NCBI RefSeq assembly: GCF_001654865.1
Contig: NZ_LXEO01000021.1
Location: forward strand, 1 to 53,206
Length of the DNA: 53,206 nucleotides
Direction: 5' to 3'
Origin: Buttiauxella noackiae ATCC 51607
GTDB lineage: Bacteria; Pseudomonadota; Gammaproteobacteria; Enterobacterales; Enterobacteriaceae
The notes under the pieces were generated by a model. That model did not search any database, was not told the DNA's origin, and saw only the letters and a program-made list of their open reading frames with translations. The first letter of the stretch is position 1; each line of letters starts with the position of its first letter. Positions 26,411 to 36,233 of the stretch are shown piece after piece. Made by a program: the position numbers and the translations under genes.

Positions 26411-27136
26411 TCACAGCTCATAACCTCGTGGAGTAATCATTAAGCCATTGCGTACAAAGGTCGTTTTGTTGCCGACAATCACCAGGCTCGTCATGTCCAC
26501 CGGCTCGAAATCCATCTCACCAAAGGTGGTCAGCCATTTTTGTTCTTTCTTCCGACCGGCCGCTTTCACCACGCCCACTGGCGTTTGCGGGCTGGTAAAC
26601 TCACTCATCAATTCGAACGCACGCGCCAGATGCCCTTCGCGACCACGGCTGCGCGGGTTATAGAAGCAAATAACAAAATCAGCACAAGCCGCTGCAATAA
26701 TGCGTTTTTCAATAACCGGCCACGGCGTCAGTAAATCGCTCAGGCTGATATGACAGAAATCATGCATTAATGGCGCGCCGAGCAATGATGCCGCGGCAAT
26801 ACTGGCGGTGATGCCTGCCACCAGGCGCACTTCAATGTCCAGGTTCTGTGATGTCACCAGTTCCAGCACCAACCCGGCCATGCCGTAAATCCCGGCATCA
26901 CCGCTGCTGATTAACGCGACCTTATGCCCAGCTTGCGCCAGTTCGATGGCGGTCTGGCAGCGTTCAATCTCTTTGCACATGCCGGTTTTGATCACCTGTT
27001 TGTCGCCAGTCAATGGCTTTACCAGGTGGGTATAGGTTTTATATCCGACAACAATTTCCGCTTCTTGCAAAGCTGCAATAGCTTCCTGCGTCATCATGGC
27101 TTCGCTGCCAGGGCCTATGCCGATTACCGTTAACAT
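26411..27136 (-). CDS. cbiH: Cobalt-factor III C17-methyltransferase CbiH
   Basis: SAM-dependent methylase performing C17 methylation with ring contraction. 241 aa; SAM motif VIGIGPGSEAMMT at the start, then SSGDAGIYGMAGL and GITASIAAASLLGAPLMHD. The ATG overlaps the cbiG stop by seven bases. The downstream gene cbiJ is separated by a REP element. Confidence 0.95.
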   Translation of the reverse strand: MLTVIGIGPGSEAMMTQEAIAALQEAEIVVGYKTYTHLVKPLTGDKQVIKTGMCKEIERCQTAIELAQAGHKVALISSGDAGIYGMAGLVLELVTSQNLDIEVRLVAGITASIAAASLLGAPLMHDFCHISLSDLLTPWPVIEKRIIAAACADFVICFYNPRSRGREGHLARAFELMSEFTSPQTPVGVVKAAGRKKEQKWLTTFGEMDFEPVDMTSLVIVGNKTTFVRNGLMITPRGYEL

Positions 27137-28191
27137 CTGTCTGAAACTCCTAAAGTTATAGTGACGCCCTGCTGTTTAAGGGTGCGCCCCACTAGTTTGC
27201 CGTTGCTCATCAGCCACGCAGCAGGCTGCGAGACGCTGCCAACACCCACGGTCAGGCGTACAAATTCCGATGCCGGAAATCGATGCTCGTGTTCACTCAG
27301 TTGGTCAACGCTAAAAATGTCGAAAGGGATTTGATGATTCTTTGCCAGCTCAAGCAGTGCGGGCTCATGTTGTTTGAGCGTCACACTGCCGATTGCGCGA
27401 AGCGCCAGCGGGTCAAAATGGTTTTCTGCCAGTTGCTGATTTAACAGCAGGGCCACGGTTTGTGGCTGCGTGTCACGGCGGCAGCCGATACCCGCGACAA
27501 CACGCTTTGGCACCAGTTTATAAAGCGGGATTTTTTGTGGCGGCAACGCGTCGCGCAGCGTGACGCAAACCAGCGCATCGAGTGCGGGTAGAGAATCGAG
27601 ATGATCAACGGGGATAAAACCGCGGGTATCGTACTGCTGTGCACTGCCCGCAAAATCATCGTCCCACCACAGGCCAACACGTTGCTGACTTACCAACATC
27701 TGGTTGATGGTTTTCACCACCTGACGGAAATCTTGCATCGTTGCGTCAAGTTTTGCCGCAAGCGTATCGAGCGCGGCCATCTGGTTCACATCAGTGGCGG
27801 TTGTGATGACCGGATCTGCGTTTAACAGCGTAGCCAGTTGACGAGTTAACTCATTAGCACCGCCCATATGTCCAGACAGCAGGCTTATCACATGCTCTGC
27901 GCGCTCATCCATTACCACGATAGCCGGGTCTTGCAGTTTGTCGCACAGCATTGGCGCAATGACGCGCACCACAATTCCGGTGGCAGCAATAAATACCAGC
28001 GCCGAATACTGGCTAAATGCCTGCTGTACCGTTTGAGCAAAACTGCCGCCAAACGGGATAAAACCCGGTTGTAACAACTTTTCACTGGTGAAGCAGGTTA
28101 GCGGCAAGGCTTCGCGCAGGCGTTGTGCCAGCGCCACGCCGCCGGGTGTCAGACAAAACAAGGCGATAGACTCAGGCCTTACGGTATTCAT
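27130..28191 (-). CDS. cbiG: Cobalt-precorrin-5A hydrolase CbiG
   Basis: Opens the delta-lactone of cobalt-precorrin-5A and releases acetaldehyde. 353 aa from the ATG at 28191, which gives the Salmonella-like start [20 protein letters not shown] and follows CAGGGT; the frame is open 16 codons further. Conserved stretches are [29 protein letters not shown] and KAAG-type C-terminal [20 protein letters not shown]. It overlaps cbiF by 20 bases. Confidence 0.94.
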   Translation of the reverse strand: MNTVRPESIALFCLTPGGVALAQRLREALPLTCFTSEKLLQPGFIPFGGSFAQTVQQAFSQYSALVFIAATGIVVRVIAPMLCDKLQDPAIVVMDERAEHVISLLSGHMGGANELTRQLATLLNADPVITTATDVNQMAALDTLAAKLDATMQDFRQVVKTINQMLVSQQRVGLWWDDDFAGSAQQYDTRGFIPVDHLDSLPALDALVCVTLRDALPPQKIPLYKLVPKRVVAGIGCRRDTQPQTVALLLNQQLAENHFDPLALRAIGSVTLKQHEPALLELAKNHQIPFDIFSVDQLSEHEHRFPASEFVRLTVGVGSVSQPAAWLMSNGKLVGRTLKQQGVTITLGVSDRC

Positions 28192-28945
28192 GGCTGAACC
28201 CTGCGTCGTACAGTTTTGAGTAGTGATACTCCTCGCCAAGAAATGCCCCGACCATGATCAAAGCAGTTTTACGAATCCCGGCTTCGCGTACTTTTTCAGC
28301 AATATCGGTAAGGGTGCCGCGTAACTCCTGGCAATCAGGCCAGGTGGCTTTATAGACTACGGCGACTGGCGTATCCGCTGGATAACCGCCTTCAATCAGG
28401 CGCTCTGCCACACGGTTAATCCGTTGTACCGAGAGGAAAATGGCCATTGAGGTTTGGTGTTTGGCGAAGGATTCAAGCTGCTCAAGCGGCGGCATCGGCG
28501 TGCGGCCTTCAATGCGCGTAATGATCAAGCTCTGGGAAACTTCCGGTACGGTGTATTCCACGCCAAGTTGCGCAGCAGCCCCCAAAAACGCGCTGACACC
28601 CGGCACAGAAACGTAGCCGATGCCGAGTTTGGTGAGCATTTCGCCCTGTTCGCGAATTGAGCCATACAGCGAGAGATCGCCGGTTTGCAGGCGCACCACC
28701 AGCTTGCCTGCTTTCACGCCGTTTTCCATCAGCTCAATAATCTCTTCGAGATTGAGCCCTGCGCTGTCATGGCATTCGGTGCCCGCCTGGCAGTAATCCA
28801 GCAGTTCAGGATTGATGAGTGAGCCGGCATAAATCACCACTTCGGCCTTCTGTAAGATGCGATAGCCTTTCAGGGTAATCAGCTCTTTGTCGCCAGGACC
28901 TGCGCCAACGAACCAGACTTTGCGGGTATCAAATAACTCAGTCAT
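28172..28945 (-). CDS. cbiF: Cobalt-precorrin-4 C11-methyltransferase CbiF
   Basis: SAM-dependent methylase for C11. 257 aa; opening [20 protein letters not shown] with the SAM motif, then [16 protein letters not shown] and [19 protein letters not shown], all standard for the CbiF/CobM group. It overlaps cbiT by eight bases and cbiG by 20. Confidence 0.95.
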   Translation of the reverse strand: MTELFDTRKVWFVGAGPGDKELITLKGYRILQKAEVVIYAGSLINPELLDYCQAGTECHDSAGLNLEEIIELMENGVKAGKLVVRLQTGDLSLYGSIREQGEMLTKLGIGYVSVPGVSAFLGAAAQLGVEYTVPEVSQSLIITRIEGRTPMPPLEQLESFAKHQTSMAIFLSVQRINRVAERLIEGGYPADTPVAVVYKATWPDCQELRGTLTDIAEKVREAGIRKTALIMVGAFLGEEYHYSKLYDAGFSHEYRKA

Positions 28946-29507
28946 TGCTTCCTTCCTTGCGACAAGAGATCAGATAAGTGGGATTGTTGGGTTTGAAGTA
29001 GTGCCCACTGCCAAGGGTTGCGAGGTTTGCGACTTGCAATTGCAGGCAGTCAAAATCGCTCACCGCACACTGTTTAAGATGGGTTAACGCGCAAGTTAAG
29101 TTTTCCAATAGGATAAAGGTCAACACCAGGCGCCCGCCTGGGTGCATATGTGCCAGCGACCAGTCGATCAATTCCGTGAGCTGACCGCCGCTGCCGCCGA
29201 TAAACACCGCATCGGCCATGACATTCAGCTCTATTGGCGCGTAACCGCTGATGATTTCAACGTTCGGGCAGGCGAAAAGTTCACGGTTTTCCGCCATTAA
29301 CGCCAGCGCGTCGGGGTTGCGTTCAATTGCCGTCACCTGCAATTGTGGATAACGCATCGCCGCTTCAAGCGATACGCTGCCGGTTCCAGCACCGATATCA
29401 ATAAAGCGTTCAGCATCCTGAAGTTGTAAACGGTCCAGCGCCTGAGTACGTACCACTTCTTTGGTCATCGGCACGCGTGCACCGCGTAAAAAGAGATCAT
29501 CTTTCAT
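28938..29507 (-). CDS. cbiT: Cobalt-precorrin-6B C15-methyltransferase (decarboxylating) CbiT
   Basis: Methylates C15 and decarboxylates the acetate on C12, together with CbiE. 189 aa; opens [20 protein letters not shown] as in Salmonella, with the class I methyltransferase motif [26 protein letters not shown] and [16 protein letters not shown] separate protein here, whereas CobL of the aerobic pathway fuses it to CbiE. It overlaps cbiE by 11 bases. Confidence 0.95.
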   Translation of the reverse strand: MKDDLFLRGARVPMTKEVVRTQALDRLQLQDAERFIDIGAGTGSVSLEAAMRYPQLQVTAIERNPDALALMAENRELFACPNVEIISGYAPIELNVMADAVFIGGSGGQLTELIDWSLAHMHPGGRLVLTFILLENLTCALTHLKQCAVSDFDCLQLQVANLATLGSGHYFKPNNPTYLISCRKEGSND

Positions 29508-30099
29508 TGAGGATTATCACCACATTCATCGCGTAAGACTGCGCCACATCGGCAGCACGTAAGCGATGGATTCGTTCATCTGCTGACGAAAGATTCTCGC
29601 CAATAATTAGGGTGGGATTGAGGCCACGTTTCAGCAACTCTTGGGCAATGACATGCGGCCCGATGATGGTGTCGGTGACCATTGCCACTTTTTGGTGCGC
29701 CGCAATCGCTTTGAAATCTGGCTCGCGCCCATGGCTGCTGGTTATCCATAAGTCGTTCATATCAACGGCCGCTTTGGCGCACAGATATTGAACTGAGCTA
29801 ATGCCGGGAATAATGCGCAGTTGTTCAGGCGGGAATTTTGCGGCCAGACGTTTACCAATGCCGTAAATCAACGGGTCACCCGAGGCCAGCACTACAATGC
29901 GCTTAGCCATGTTCTCGCTAAGCCAGACAACCAAACCATCAAGATCGCTATCCAGCAGTCGCGTTTCGCCCCTAAACTCAGCAAAAAGCGCCAGTTGGCG
30001 CTTGCCGCCGACCAAAATCTCAGCGTCATTAATGGCGCGATGTGCCTGGAAAGTCAGATACTCCGCAGCGCCAGGTCCAATACCTACGACGGTCAGCAT
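29497..30099 (-). CDS. cbiE: Cobalt-precorrin-7 C5-methyltransferase CbiE
   Basis: SAM-dependent tetrapyrrole methylase for C5. 200 aa, with the N-terminal [12 protein letters not shown] motif and the central [16 protein letters not shown] and [14 protein letters not shown] stretches. It overlaps cbiD by seven bases and cbiT by 11. Confidence 0.95.
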   Translation of the reverse strand: MLTVVGIGPGAAEYLTFQAHRAINDAEILVGGKRQLALFAEFRGETRLLDSDLDGLVVWLSENMAKRIVVLASGDPLIYGIGKRLAAKFPPEQLRIIPGISSVQYLCAKAAVDMNDLWITSSHGREPDFKAIAAHQKVAMVTDTIIGPHVIAQELLKRGLNPTLIIGENLSSADERIHRLRAADVAQSYAMNVVIILNER

Positions 30100-31229
30100 C
30101 GCAACTCCTGAGCTATTTCAGCTACCGGGCGGCTACTGCCTAATACGTTGTTATCAAACGAGAATAAAATGGCATCGCACTTAGGTGGGGATTGGGTGAA
30201 ACGCAGCATCTCATTAACACGCTCACAGATGCGGACAGCCAAGCGTTCAAACACCCCCATCCAGCCTTGTTCGGCGATGATTTCAAGCGCCGCTTCCGTG
30301 GTGTCGCACTGGCTGACAGCTTCAAGTAACGCAAACGGCGCACCCATAAGTGCCAGGTGTGCGACCAGCGTCTCCATGCGCCCATCGGCAATGTGGCTGT
30401 GGGTGTGGAAAATACCGGCAGCGACTTTCACCAATTTGCCCGGATGGCCAATTAACACGATGTGGCGGTACTCAAGGCGCACTGCTTCCTGAATCATGTA
30501 GCCGACGAAATTACTCATCGTCACCACACATTCACTGTCCAAATCCAGTTGCTCGCGGACAAAACGTTCGCCGTGATTGCCCGGCACCAGAATCACTTTA
30601 TCCAACCCGGCTGCACGTTTCATTTCCAGCTCAAGTGCCAGCGAACGCTTCCAGCTTTCTTCGGACATTGGCATCACAATACCGGTAGTGCCAATGATGG
30701 AAATGCCGCCCAAAATCCCGAGGCGATGGTTGTAAGTTTTCTTTGCCCGTTCCTCACCTTCCGGAGCAAAAATTTCAATCTCTGCACCACGTTCTGCGCC
30801 GATAACTTCACGTACCGCGGCTTCTATGGTCTGGCGCGGCGTGCGGTTAATCGCTGATTCACCAATCGGCAAACCGATACCTTTGCGTGTCACCACGCCG
30901 ACTCCAGTACCACCGCGCAGCGCAATCGTGCCGCTGTCATTTAGCTGCACACGGGCGAAAATCAGCATACCGTGGGTAGCATCAATGTCGTCGCCGCCGT
31001 CTTTTCGAATGGCGGCGATTGCCTGCTGCCCTTCGATTATTGGCATTTCAACATTAAGATGCAGCGTGACACCTGATGGCGTGACGATAGAAACCTGTTC
31101 GATAATGTGCTGGCGTAAAACCATCAGCGCCGCGACTTTAGCCGCAGCGGTAGCACATGAACCGGTGGTATAACCCTTGCGGTAGGCCTTGCCTTTATGC
31201 CAGACGCAATCGGCTTGTTGCTCGCTCAC
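30093..31229 (-). CDS. cbiD: Cobalt-precorrin-5B C1-methyltransferase CbiD
   Basis: Methylates C1 of the corrin ring. 378 aa; characteristic stretches are [17 protein letters not shown] near the start, [33 protein letters not shown] and [20 protein letters not shown]. It touches the cbiC stop (one-base overlap) and overlaps cbiE by seven. Confidence 0.95.
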   Translation of the reverse strand: MSEQQADCVWHKGKAYRKGYTTGSCATAAAKVAALMVLRQHIIEQVSIVTPSGVTLHLNVEMPIIEGQQAIAAIRKDGGDDIDATHGMLIFARVQLNDSGTIALRGGTGVGVVTRKGIGLPIGESAINRTPRQTIEAAVREVIGAERGAEIEIFAPEGEERAKKTYNHRLGILGGISIIGTTGIVMPMSEESWKRSLALELEMKRAAGLDKVILVPGNHGERFVREQLDLDSECVVTMSNFVGYMIQEAVRLEYRHIVLIGHPGKLVKVAAGIFHTHSHIADGRMETLVAHLALMGAPFALLEAVSQCDTTEAALEIIAEQGWMGVFERLAVRICERVNEMLRFTQSPPKCDAILFSFDNNVLGSSRPVAEIAQELRC

Positions 31230-31858
31230 TAAGCCTCCCGCATACGATAGAGCAGCGCATTAACGATAGCGGCGGCGACATTGCTGCCCCCCTTACGCCC
31301 ACGTGCAGCAATTGCCGGCAAACCACTTTTGACTAATGCTTCTTTGGACTCCTCCGCTCCGACAAACCCAACAGGCACACCGATAACAGCAGAAGGTGTT
31401 GCACCTTTTTCCAATAGGCGAAACAGTGCCGTTGGTGCATTACCAAAGACAAAGACCTTCTCGCCCTCTTCTTCCAATGCCAGATCTACCGCCGCCATAG
31501 AACGAGTGACGCCCTGCTCTTTGGCATGGGCCACCACGCGCGGGTCGCTAATAAAGCAGCGGCAACTACAGCCAAACTCCGCAAGAAGGGTCTTGTTGAT
31601 CCCCGAAAGTGCCATGGTGGTGTCGGTGTACAACGTGCAGCCGCGCAACAAACTGGCGGTCAATTTTTCAATAACATCCGGGGAGAACCACAGAATATCC
31701 AGCCACTCAAAATCAGCCGTGGTGTGGATAACCCGCTTGATCATCGCTTCCTGGATAGCACCGTTAAAACGATATTCCGGGCGTTCGGCAGCAATAATTT
31801 CGCTAATGATTTCAAAACTGTGTTGCTCAATAAGCTGGGGTTTTTGCAGGTAGTTCAT
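31229..31858 (-). CDS. cbiC: Cobalt-precorrin-8 methylmutase CbiC
   Basis: Moves the C11 methyl group to C12, giving cobyrinic acid. 209 aa; the catalytic histidine lies in [18 protein letters not shown], and [20 protein letters not shown]-type sequence ([16 protein letters not shown] here) and [19 protein letters not shown] close the protein. Nine bases separate it from cbiB. Confidence 0.95.
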   Translation of the reverse strand: MNYLQKPQLIEQHSFEIISEIIAAERPEYRFNGAIQEAMIKRVIHTTADFEWLDILWFSPDVIEKLTASLLRGCTLYTDTTMALSGINKTLLAEFGCSCRCFISDPRVVAHAKEQGVTRSMAAVDLALEEEGEKVFVFGNAPTALFRLLEKGATPSAVIGVPVGFVGAEESKEALVKSGLPAIAARGRKGGSNVAAAIVNALLYRMREA

Positions 31859-31867
31859 CAGGTGTCC

Positions 31868-32827
31868 TTAAGCTATGCCGGGCGCAAGTGTGCGCAATGC
31901 GGCAAACAGCAGCAAAGCAAACAGCGAAGCCAACATCATGAGTTGAATGGTGCGAGTAATGTCGTCGAGAGCAATGCCACGTTGCTCATCCCCCATCCAC
32001 GGTTTTTCTACTCGCTCGCCAAAATAGGTGTTCGGCCCGCCCAATCGGATACCCAGCGCGCCGGCAACGGTTGCCTCAGGCCAGGCACAATTCGGGCTGC
32101 TGTGTTGATAGCGGTCACGCCAGCCGATAAGCAACGCCTGACGAGGATTGGCTCGCAAGAAAAAGGCTGCGAGAGTAAGCAGTAACCAGCTCAACCTGGC
32201 GGGAATGAAATTAGCGAGGTCATCAATCCGGGCGCTGACATAACCAATAGCGCGATATTTTTCGGTTTTATAACCGACCATCGAATCGAGGGTGTTGATA
32301 GCTTTGTAGGCCAGGGCAAGTGGCGCACCGCCAATCATCAGGAAGAACAGGGGAGCAATCACGCCATCGACACTATTTTCTGCCACGGTTTCAACCACCG
32401 CACGAGTGATTTGTGGACGTTCCAGTTGCGAGGTATCGCGGCCAACAATCCACGATAACTTCTCGCGACTCTCTTCTAACGTGCCATCTTTGAGCGCGCG
32501 ATAAACTTCGAGAGCCGCGTCGCTCAAGCAACGGGCGGCAAGCACGGTGTAAATCATCCAGACCTCAACCAACCAGCCGAGCCACGCAGATACCATGTTT
32601 GCGAGGTGTAAGATTCCCCAGCTCACAATCCAGGTTGAACCCACAACAACCAGCCATAACACGCCGCCACCGATTTTCAATGCACGATCATTTTTGCAGC
32701 ACCGGCGTATCTGGCGCTGCGTAAAGCTGATGAGATTACCAATCCAGCGCACCGGATGTGGCCAGTGATGCGGGTCACCAAGCCAATAATCCAGTAACCA
32801 CGCAACAACCCATGCAAGTAGTGTCAT
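31868..32827 (-). CDS. cbiB: Adenosylcobinamide-phosphate synthase CbiB
   Basis: Inner-membrane enzyme attaching aminopropanol (phosphate) to adenosylcobyric acid; in Salmonella its co-substrate derives from threonine phosphate made by PduX and decarboxylated by CobD. 319 aa from the ATG at 32827, giving WVVAWLLDYWLGDPHHWPHP and forming ATGA with the cbiA stop. The conserved ETVAENSVDGVIAPLFF and AYKAINTLDSMVGYK stretches are intact. cobD is not in the window. Confidence 0.95.
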   Translation of the reverse strand: MTLLAWVVAWLLDYWLGDPHHWPHPVRWIGNLISFTQRQIRRCCKNDRALKIGGGVLWLVVVGSTWIVSWGILHLANMVSAWLGWLVEVWMIYTVLAARCLSDAALEVYRALKDGTLEESREKLSWIVGRDTSQLERPQITRAVVETVAENSVDGVIAPLFFLMIGGAPLALAYKAINTLDSMVGYKTEKYRAIGYVSARIDDLANFIPARLSWLLLTLAAFFLRANPRQALLIGWRDRYQHSSPNCAWPEATVAGALGIRLGGPNTYFGERVEKPWMGDEQRGIALDDITRTIQLMMLASLFALLLFAALRTLAPGIA

Positions 32828-34206
32828 AGGTGATTCCTCGCAAGTGCTAACCAGCGATTGAGTAACGATGGACGTTGGGCGAAATGAACATGCAGGTAGC
32901 TTGCAAAGGTCGCATGATGCTGAAAACCACCCTGCCAACGCGAAATAGCAACGCCATCGCGCCATTTACAGCAATCGAGAGCGGCAGGTAACGGGCCGCT
33001 GAAATCAGAATAGTGAAACTCATGGCCACGCAGGGTTTCGCCTTTTTTGGCAAGTAACGTGTCATGCAATGCCGTGGCTTCGCAGTAGCCAAAACGCGTC
33101 AGTCGCTTGCCCATCTGGCTGTGACCGGGCAATACACCGCACATGGCATGAGTTTCATCATTGCCGTCAGTCAGCGATTCCCCCAGATACATCAACCCGC
33201 CACATTCGGCATACAGCGGCACTCGCTGTTGATGTGCCTTTTGCAGGGATTCACGCATTTTGATATTGGCGGCAAGTTTCGCGCCATGAACTTCGGGGTA
33301 ACCACCACCCAGCCAGATCATTTGGCAATCGGGAAGTTTAGTGTCATGCAATGGGCTAAAACGTTGGATTTTCACCCCTGCCTGCTCGAGCAATTCGAGG
33401 TTATCCGGATAGTAAAAGTTGAAGGCTTCATCCTCAGCAAGCGCAAGCGTAAGCCCATCAGCCAATGCTGCATCAGGAATAGCAGGTGCTTCACCTGGTG
33501 GCAGCGAGTTCAGGCGAGATAAATTCAACAGATGATCAATATTGACGGTTTTTTCAAGCTGTTGTGCAAGCTGCTGCCAGCATTCATCTTGCGGCGCATT
33601 TTCTTGCGCCGGAACAAGCCCAAGATGCCGTGCAGGCAAAGCCACATCAGCCATGACAGGCACACGGCCAAGCACAGGAATGCCACAATAACGGGTGATG
33701 GCATCGGCAAGTAACTGATAATGGCTGTCGCTATTGACTCGATTGAGGATAACGCCCGCGATATTCAACGTTGGGTCAAATCGCTGAAAGCCCATCACCG
33801 TTGCAGCAATCGAGGTGGATACGGCTTTGCCATCCACCAGCAAAATCACCGGGCAACCGAGCTGCTTTGCCATTGCGGCGCTGCTGCAATAATTAGGGTC
33901 AGTTCCGTAGCCGTCGTACAAACCCATCACGCCTTCGATAACGGCAACATCAGCCTGCTGCATTTGTTTTGCAAACAGACCATTAAGCGTTGGAATGGGC
34001 AGCATGAAAGCATCGAGATTACGCGAGGCAATGCCGGTAACAGCACTGTGCCAGCCACTGTCGAGGTAATCAGGGCCGATTTTGAAAGGTTGAACGCGCA
34101 GGCCGCGCAGCATGAGGGCACGGAGCAACCCGAGCGTGACGGTAGTTTTGCCACAACCGCTGCTGGTTCCTGCAATGACGAATGCTTGTTTCGCTGCCCC
34201 TGCCAT
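32824..34206 (-). CDS. cbiA: Cobyrinic acid a,c-diamide synthase CbiA
   Basis: Amidates side chains a and c of cobyrinic acid with glutamine and ATP. 460 aa; P-loop-like FVIAGTSSGCGKTTVTLGLL at the start, amidotransferase elbow YAECGGLMYLGESL and C-terminal catalytic histidine in FASYLHVHFAQRP. First gene of the operon, with ribosome site AAAAAGG and a 120-base leader after a cobalamin riboswitch. Confidence 0.95.
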   Translation of the reverse strand: MAGAAKQAFVIAGTSSGCGKTTVTLGLLRALMLRGLRVQPFKIGPDYLDSGWHSAVTGIASRNLDAFMLPIPTLNGLFAKQMQQADVAVIEGVMGLYDGYGTDPNYCSSAAMAKQLGCPVILLVDGKAVSTSIAATVMGFQRFDPTLNIAGVILNRVNSDSHYQLLADAITRYCGIPVLGRVPVMADVALPARHLGLVPAQENAPQDECWQQLAQQLEKTVNIDHLLNLSRLNSLPPGEAPAIPDAALADGLTLALAEDEAFNFYYPDNLELLEQAGVKIQRFSPLHDTKLPDCQMIWLGGGYPEVHGAKLAANIKMRESLQKAHQQRVPLYAECGGLMYLGESLTDGNDETHAMCGVLPGHSQMGKRLTRFGYCEATALHDTLLAKKGETLRGHEFHYSDFSGPLPAALDCCKWRDGVAISRWQGGFQHHATFASYLHVHFAQRPSLLNRWLALARNHL

Positions 34207-34227
34207 AATTGCCTTTTTGATTTATTC

Positions 34228-34285
34228 GGCAAAATGCGGATGTCAGCACGTGCGCGCACCCTGCGGCTGCACGCATCTGATGACA
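34228..34285 (-). promoter_or_regulatory. Leader hairpin between the riboswitch and cbiA
   Basis: On the minus strand TGTCATCAGATGCGTGC is followed, about 13 bases later, by GCGCACGTGCTGACA, which can pair imperfectly over some 14 bp. It lies between the riboswitch and the cbiA start and has no T run, so it is more likely part of translational control or an RNA-stabilising stem than a terminator. Inference from complementarity only. Confidence 0.4.
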
Positions 34286-34324
34286 ACTGACTTCCCACCG
34301 AAGGAGTTGTTTTAGAGTAATAGT

Positions 34325-34475
34325 GACAAGTCGGTCTTCTGGCTTAGCTTCATTCTTACCTGCCCTTCCCAATCAACGATCAGTGGTTACGCAGGTTCGT
34401 CAGCATCACAGCAGCGGGGGCTGCGGGGGATTGTCACCCCCTTCCCAGCCATGTTTGACACATGGCATAAACGAG
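34325..34475 (-). ncRNA. Cobalamin (adenosylcobalamin) riboswitch
   Basis: On the minus strand the order of conserved blocks is GGGAAGGGGGTGACAATCCC, the GCAGCCCCCGCTGCTGTGA block, GCCACTG-like AACCACTGATC, a second GGGAAGGGCAGG, and the B12 box AGCCAGAAGACCGACTTG (34327-34344). This is the standard core. It precedes cbiA and should repress the whole 20-gene operon when cobalamin is plentiful, as known in Salmonella. Confidence 0.95.
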
Positions 34476-34706
34476 TCAGTTGTATCTGTTTTAATTACCG
34501 TTTTACTGCATGACGTTTTTAAATCATCACGCAGATAAATATTTAAATGAGGGTCTAGTGTAAAAGCTAATAGATATTGATTGTTGCGCTATAACAATTT
34601 TTACTGATTTTTATTAAGGCTTACCCCCTAATCGTTGGCGTGCGCTGCTGTGGTATCATCCTGCGCCTGCGGTGAAAAAACAGAATGAATCCCAACATGA
34701 AAAAGA

Positions 34707-35579
34707 GTGGCCAATACCATGGCTGAAGCACGCTGCCCTGCATCCTGCGGCGAGTTAATTCAGGGCTGGATAGGTGGCGGGGAAAAACTCGTATCCTGCC
34801 CGATTGACTGGTTTAGCACCGTTGAGGTGAGTGAAGGTATGAAACTCTCCGGCGAACGCCCCCGAATGCGCCAGATGCTGGAGCGCGTCGTCGCGTACTA
34901 TGGTTATTCCACTGCATTAGCAAACAGCCTGAATATTACGCTTGAGTCAACGATCCCGGTCGGAAAAGGGCTTGCCAGCAGTACTGCAGATATTGCCGCC
35001 ACCGCGGTTGCCACGGCTCGCCATTTAGGTGAAATGCTTGATGAATCCACACTTGCTGGTTTATGCGTACAACTAGAACCCACGGACAGCACGATTTTTC
35101 GCAAGCCAACCCTTTTTGACCATATCCAGGCACAAGTACAAATTAGTTTCCAGCCCACGCCAATGGTGGAAATTCTACTGCTTGAGAGCAATACCACTCT
35201 ATTGACGGAGGATTATCATCGTTACCAACGGGAACCCGTGTTAATCCGTAACGCTCGACTACTGGATAACGCCTGGCAGACGCTGCAACACAGTTGCCAG
35301 CAACAGGACGCCCGGATGTTAGGTCAAGCCGCGACAATGAGTGCCAAAGCCTGCCAACAACTGTTAGTGAAACCGATGTTTTCACAGCTCTTAGCTCTGA
35401 TCGAGGAGTTAGATTTATACGGGTTAAATGTGGCACATAGCGGCAGTGTGGTGGGATTGATGCTTGATACCCGTAAGCATGATGTTGAGAAAATCCTCTG
35501 GCTAATAAAGGATTTAGAGATTGACAGGCATTACCCGCAGCAGCATCTGGTAAAGATGATAGAGGGCGGAGTGCGCTGA
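34707..35579 (+). CDS. pduX: L-threonine kinase PduX (GHMP kinase)
   Basis: Phosphorylates L-threonine, giving the precursor of the aminopropanol linker of cobalamin. 290 aa; ARCPASCGELIQGWIGGGEK at the start, GHMP ATP motif PVGKGLASSTADIAATAVAT and C-terminal GLNVAHSGSVVGLMLDTRKH. Start is GTG at 34707, with an ATG 12 bases downstream after GAGTGG as alternative. In Salmonella pduX ends the pdu operon; here it stands alone, divergent from cbiA, and no other pdu gene is present. Confidence 0.93.
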   Translation: MANTMAEARCPASCGELIQGWIGGGEKLVSCPIDWFSTVEVSEGMKLSGERPRMRQMLERVVAYYGYSTALANSLNITLESTIPVGKGLASSTADIAATAVATARHLGEMLDESTLAGLCVQLEPTDSTIFRKPTLFDHIQAQVQISFQPTPMVEILLLESNTTLLTEDYHRYQREPVLIRNARLLDNAWQTLQHSCQQQDARMLGQAATMSAKACQQLLVKPMFSQLLALIEELDLYGLNVAHSGSVVGLMLDTRKHDVEKILWLIKDLEIDRHYPQQHLVKMIEGGVR

Positions 35580-35592
35580 GTTCTTGCGAAAA

Positions 35593-35620
35593 AAAACCGC
35601 CGAATCGGCGGTTTTCAAAA
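35593..35620. terminator. Bidirectional terminator between pduX and yeeX
   Basis: The stem AAAACCGCCG-AAT-CGGCGGTTTT ends in Ts on both strands: TTTT on plus for pduX and a run of eight T on minus for yeeX. It starts about 14 bp after pduX. Confidence 0.8.
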
Positions 35621-35630
35621 TCAACACTAT

Positions 35631-35706
35631 TTACCCTAAATAATTCGAATTGTACGAAGGCGGCAAGTGAACGCAGCCAACCAGCTCGAAGTATGACGAG
35701 TATATT
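35631..35706. repeat. Short intergenic repeat-like element with related ends
   Basis: The stretch from CCCTAAATAATTCGAATTGT through GAAGGCGGCAAGTGAACGCA to CTCGAAGTATGACGAGTAT has imperfectly complementary ends (AATTCGAATT near the left, CTCGAAGTAT near the right). It looks like the small enterobacterial intergenic repeats with TATACTCGTCATACTTC ends that I recall from other genomes, though no second copy lies in this window. Confidence 0.45.
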
Positions 35707-36025
35707 ACTCGGGTTTGATTTCGCCCATCACTTTCAGCTTTTTGGAAATTTCACGACGCTCTTTAGACAGCTCAGCATTCTTGATGATGTAGTCATCAAC
35801 ACGGTCTTCATAGTCGGTTTTCATGCTGGCAATGATGCCCTGAATAGCTTCAATGCTCATCCCAGGCTTAATGTAGTCGCTCAGGTTATCAAGCAGCAGA
35901 ACACGTTTTGAGTTATCACGGATCTTTTTCTGAACGTCTTGAATCTCACGTTGCAGCTTGTTTTTACGACGGAACAGACGCACAAACTCAAGCACGTCCT
36001 GGAAAGAAGGTTTAGTTTGTTCCAT
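35705..36025 (-). CDS. tmaR: Polar PTS-localisation protein TmaR (YeeX)
   Basis: 106 aa, nearly identical in reading to E. coli YeeX/TmaR, which forms polar clusters and controls localisation and activity of PTS enzyme I. The start [20 protein letters not shown] and the central [20 protein letters not shown] are diagnostic. The charged helical ends fit a coiled coil. It is a single gene with its own terminator; pduX converges on it from the left. Confidence 0.95.
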   Translation of the reverse strand: MEQTKPSFQDVLEFVRLFRRKNKLQREIQDVQKKIRDNSKRVLLLDNLSDYIKPGMSIEAIQGIIASMKTDYEDRVDDYIIKNAELSKERREISKKLKVMGEIKPE

Positions 36026-36233
36026 TTTTATACCCCTGCTAATTTCATACTCGGATTCGTTAAGACAACCGCCATAAGATTACCTTAATGGTAGCGGCGG
36101 TCGCTGACAATTCTTTTATCCCCGCTCGGTTTCGGGCTCTACAACCCGAACATTACAGGCGATTAGTCTCTTTCGCTATCTTAACCTCAATTGGTGCTGA
36201 ATCGAAACCAGCAATTCGCTCCGCGCCCCGCAA

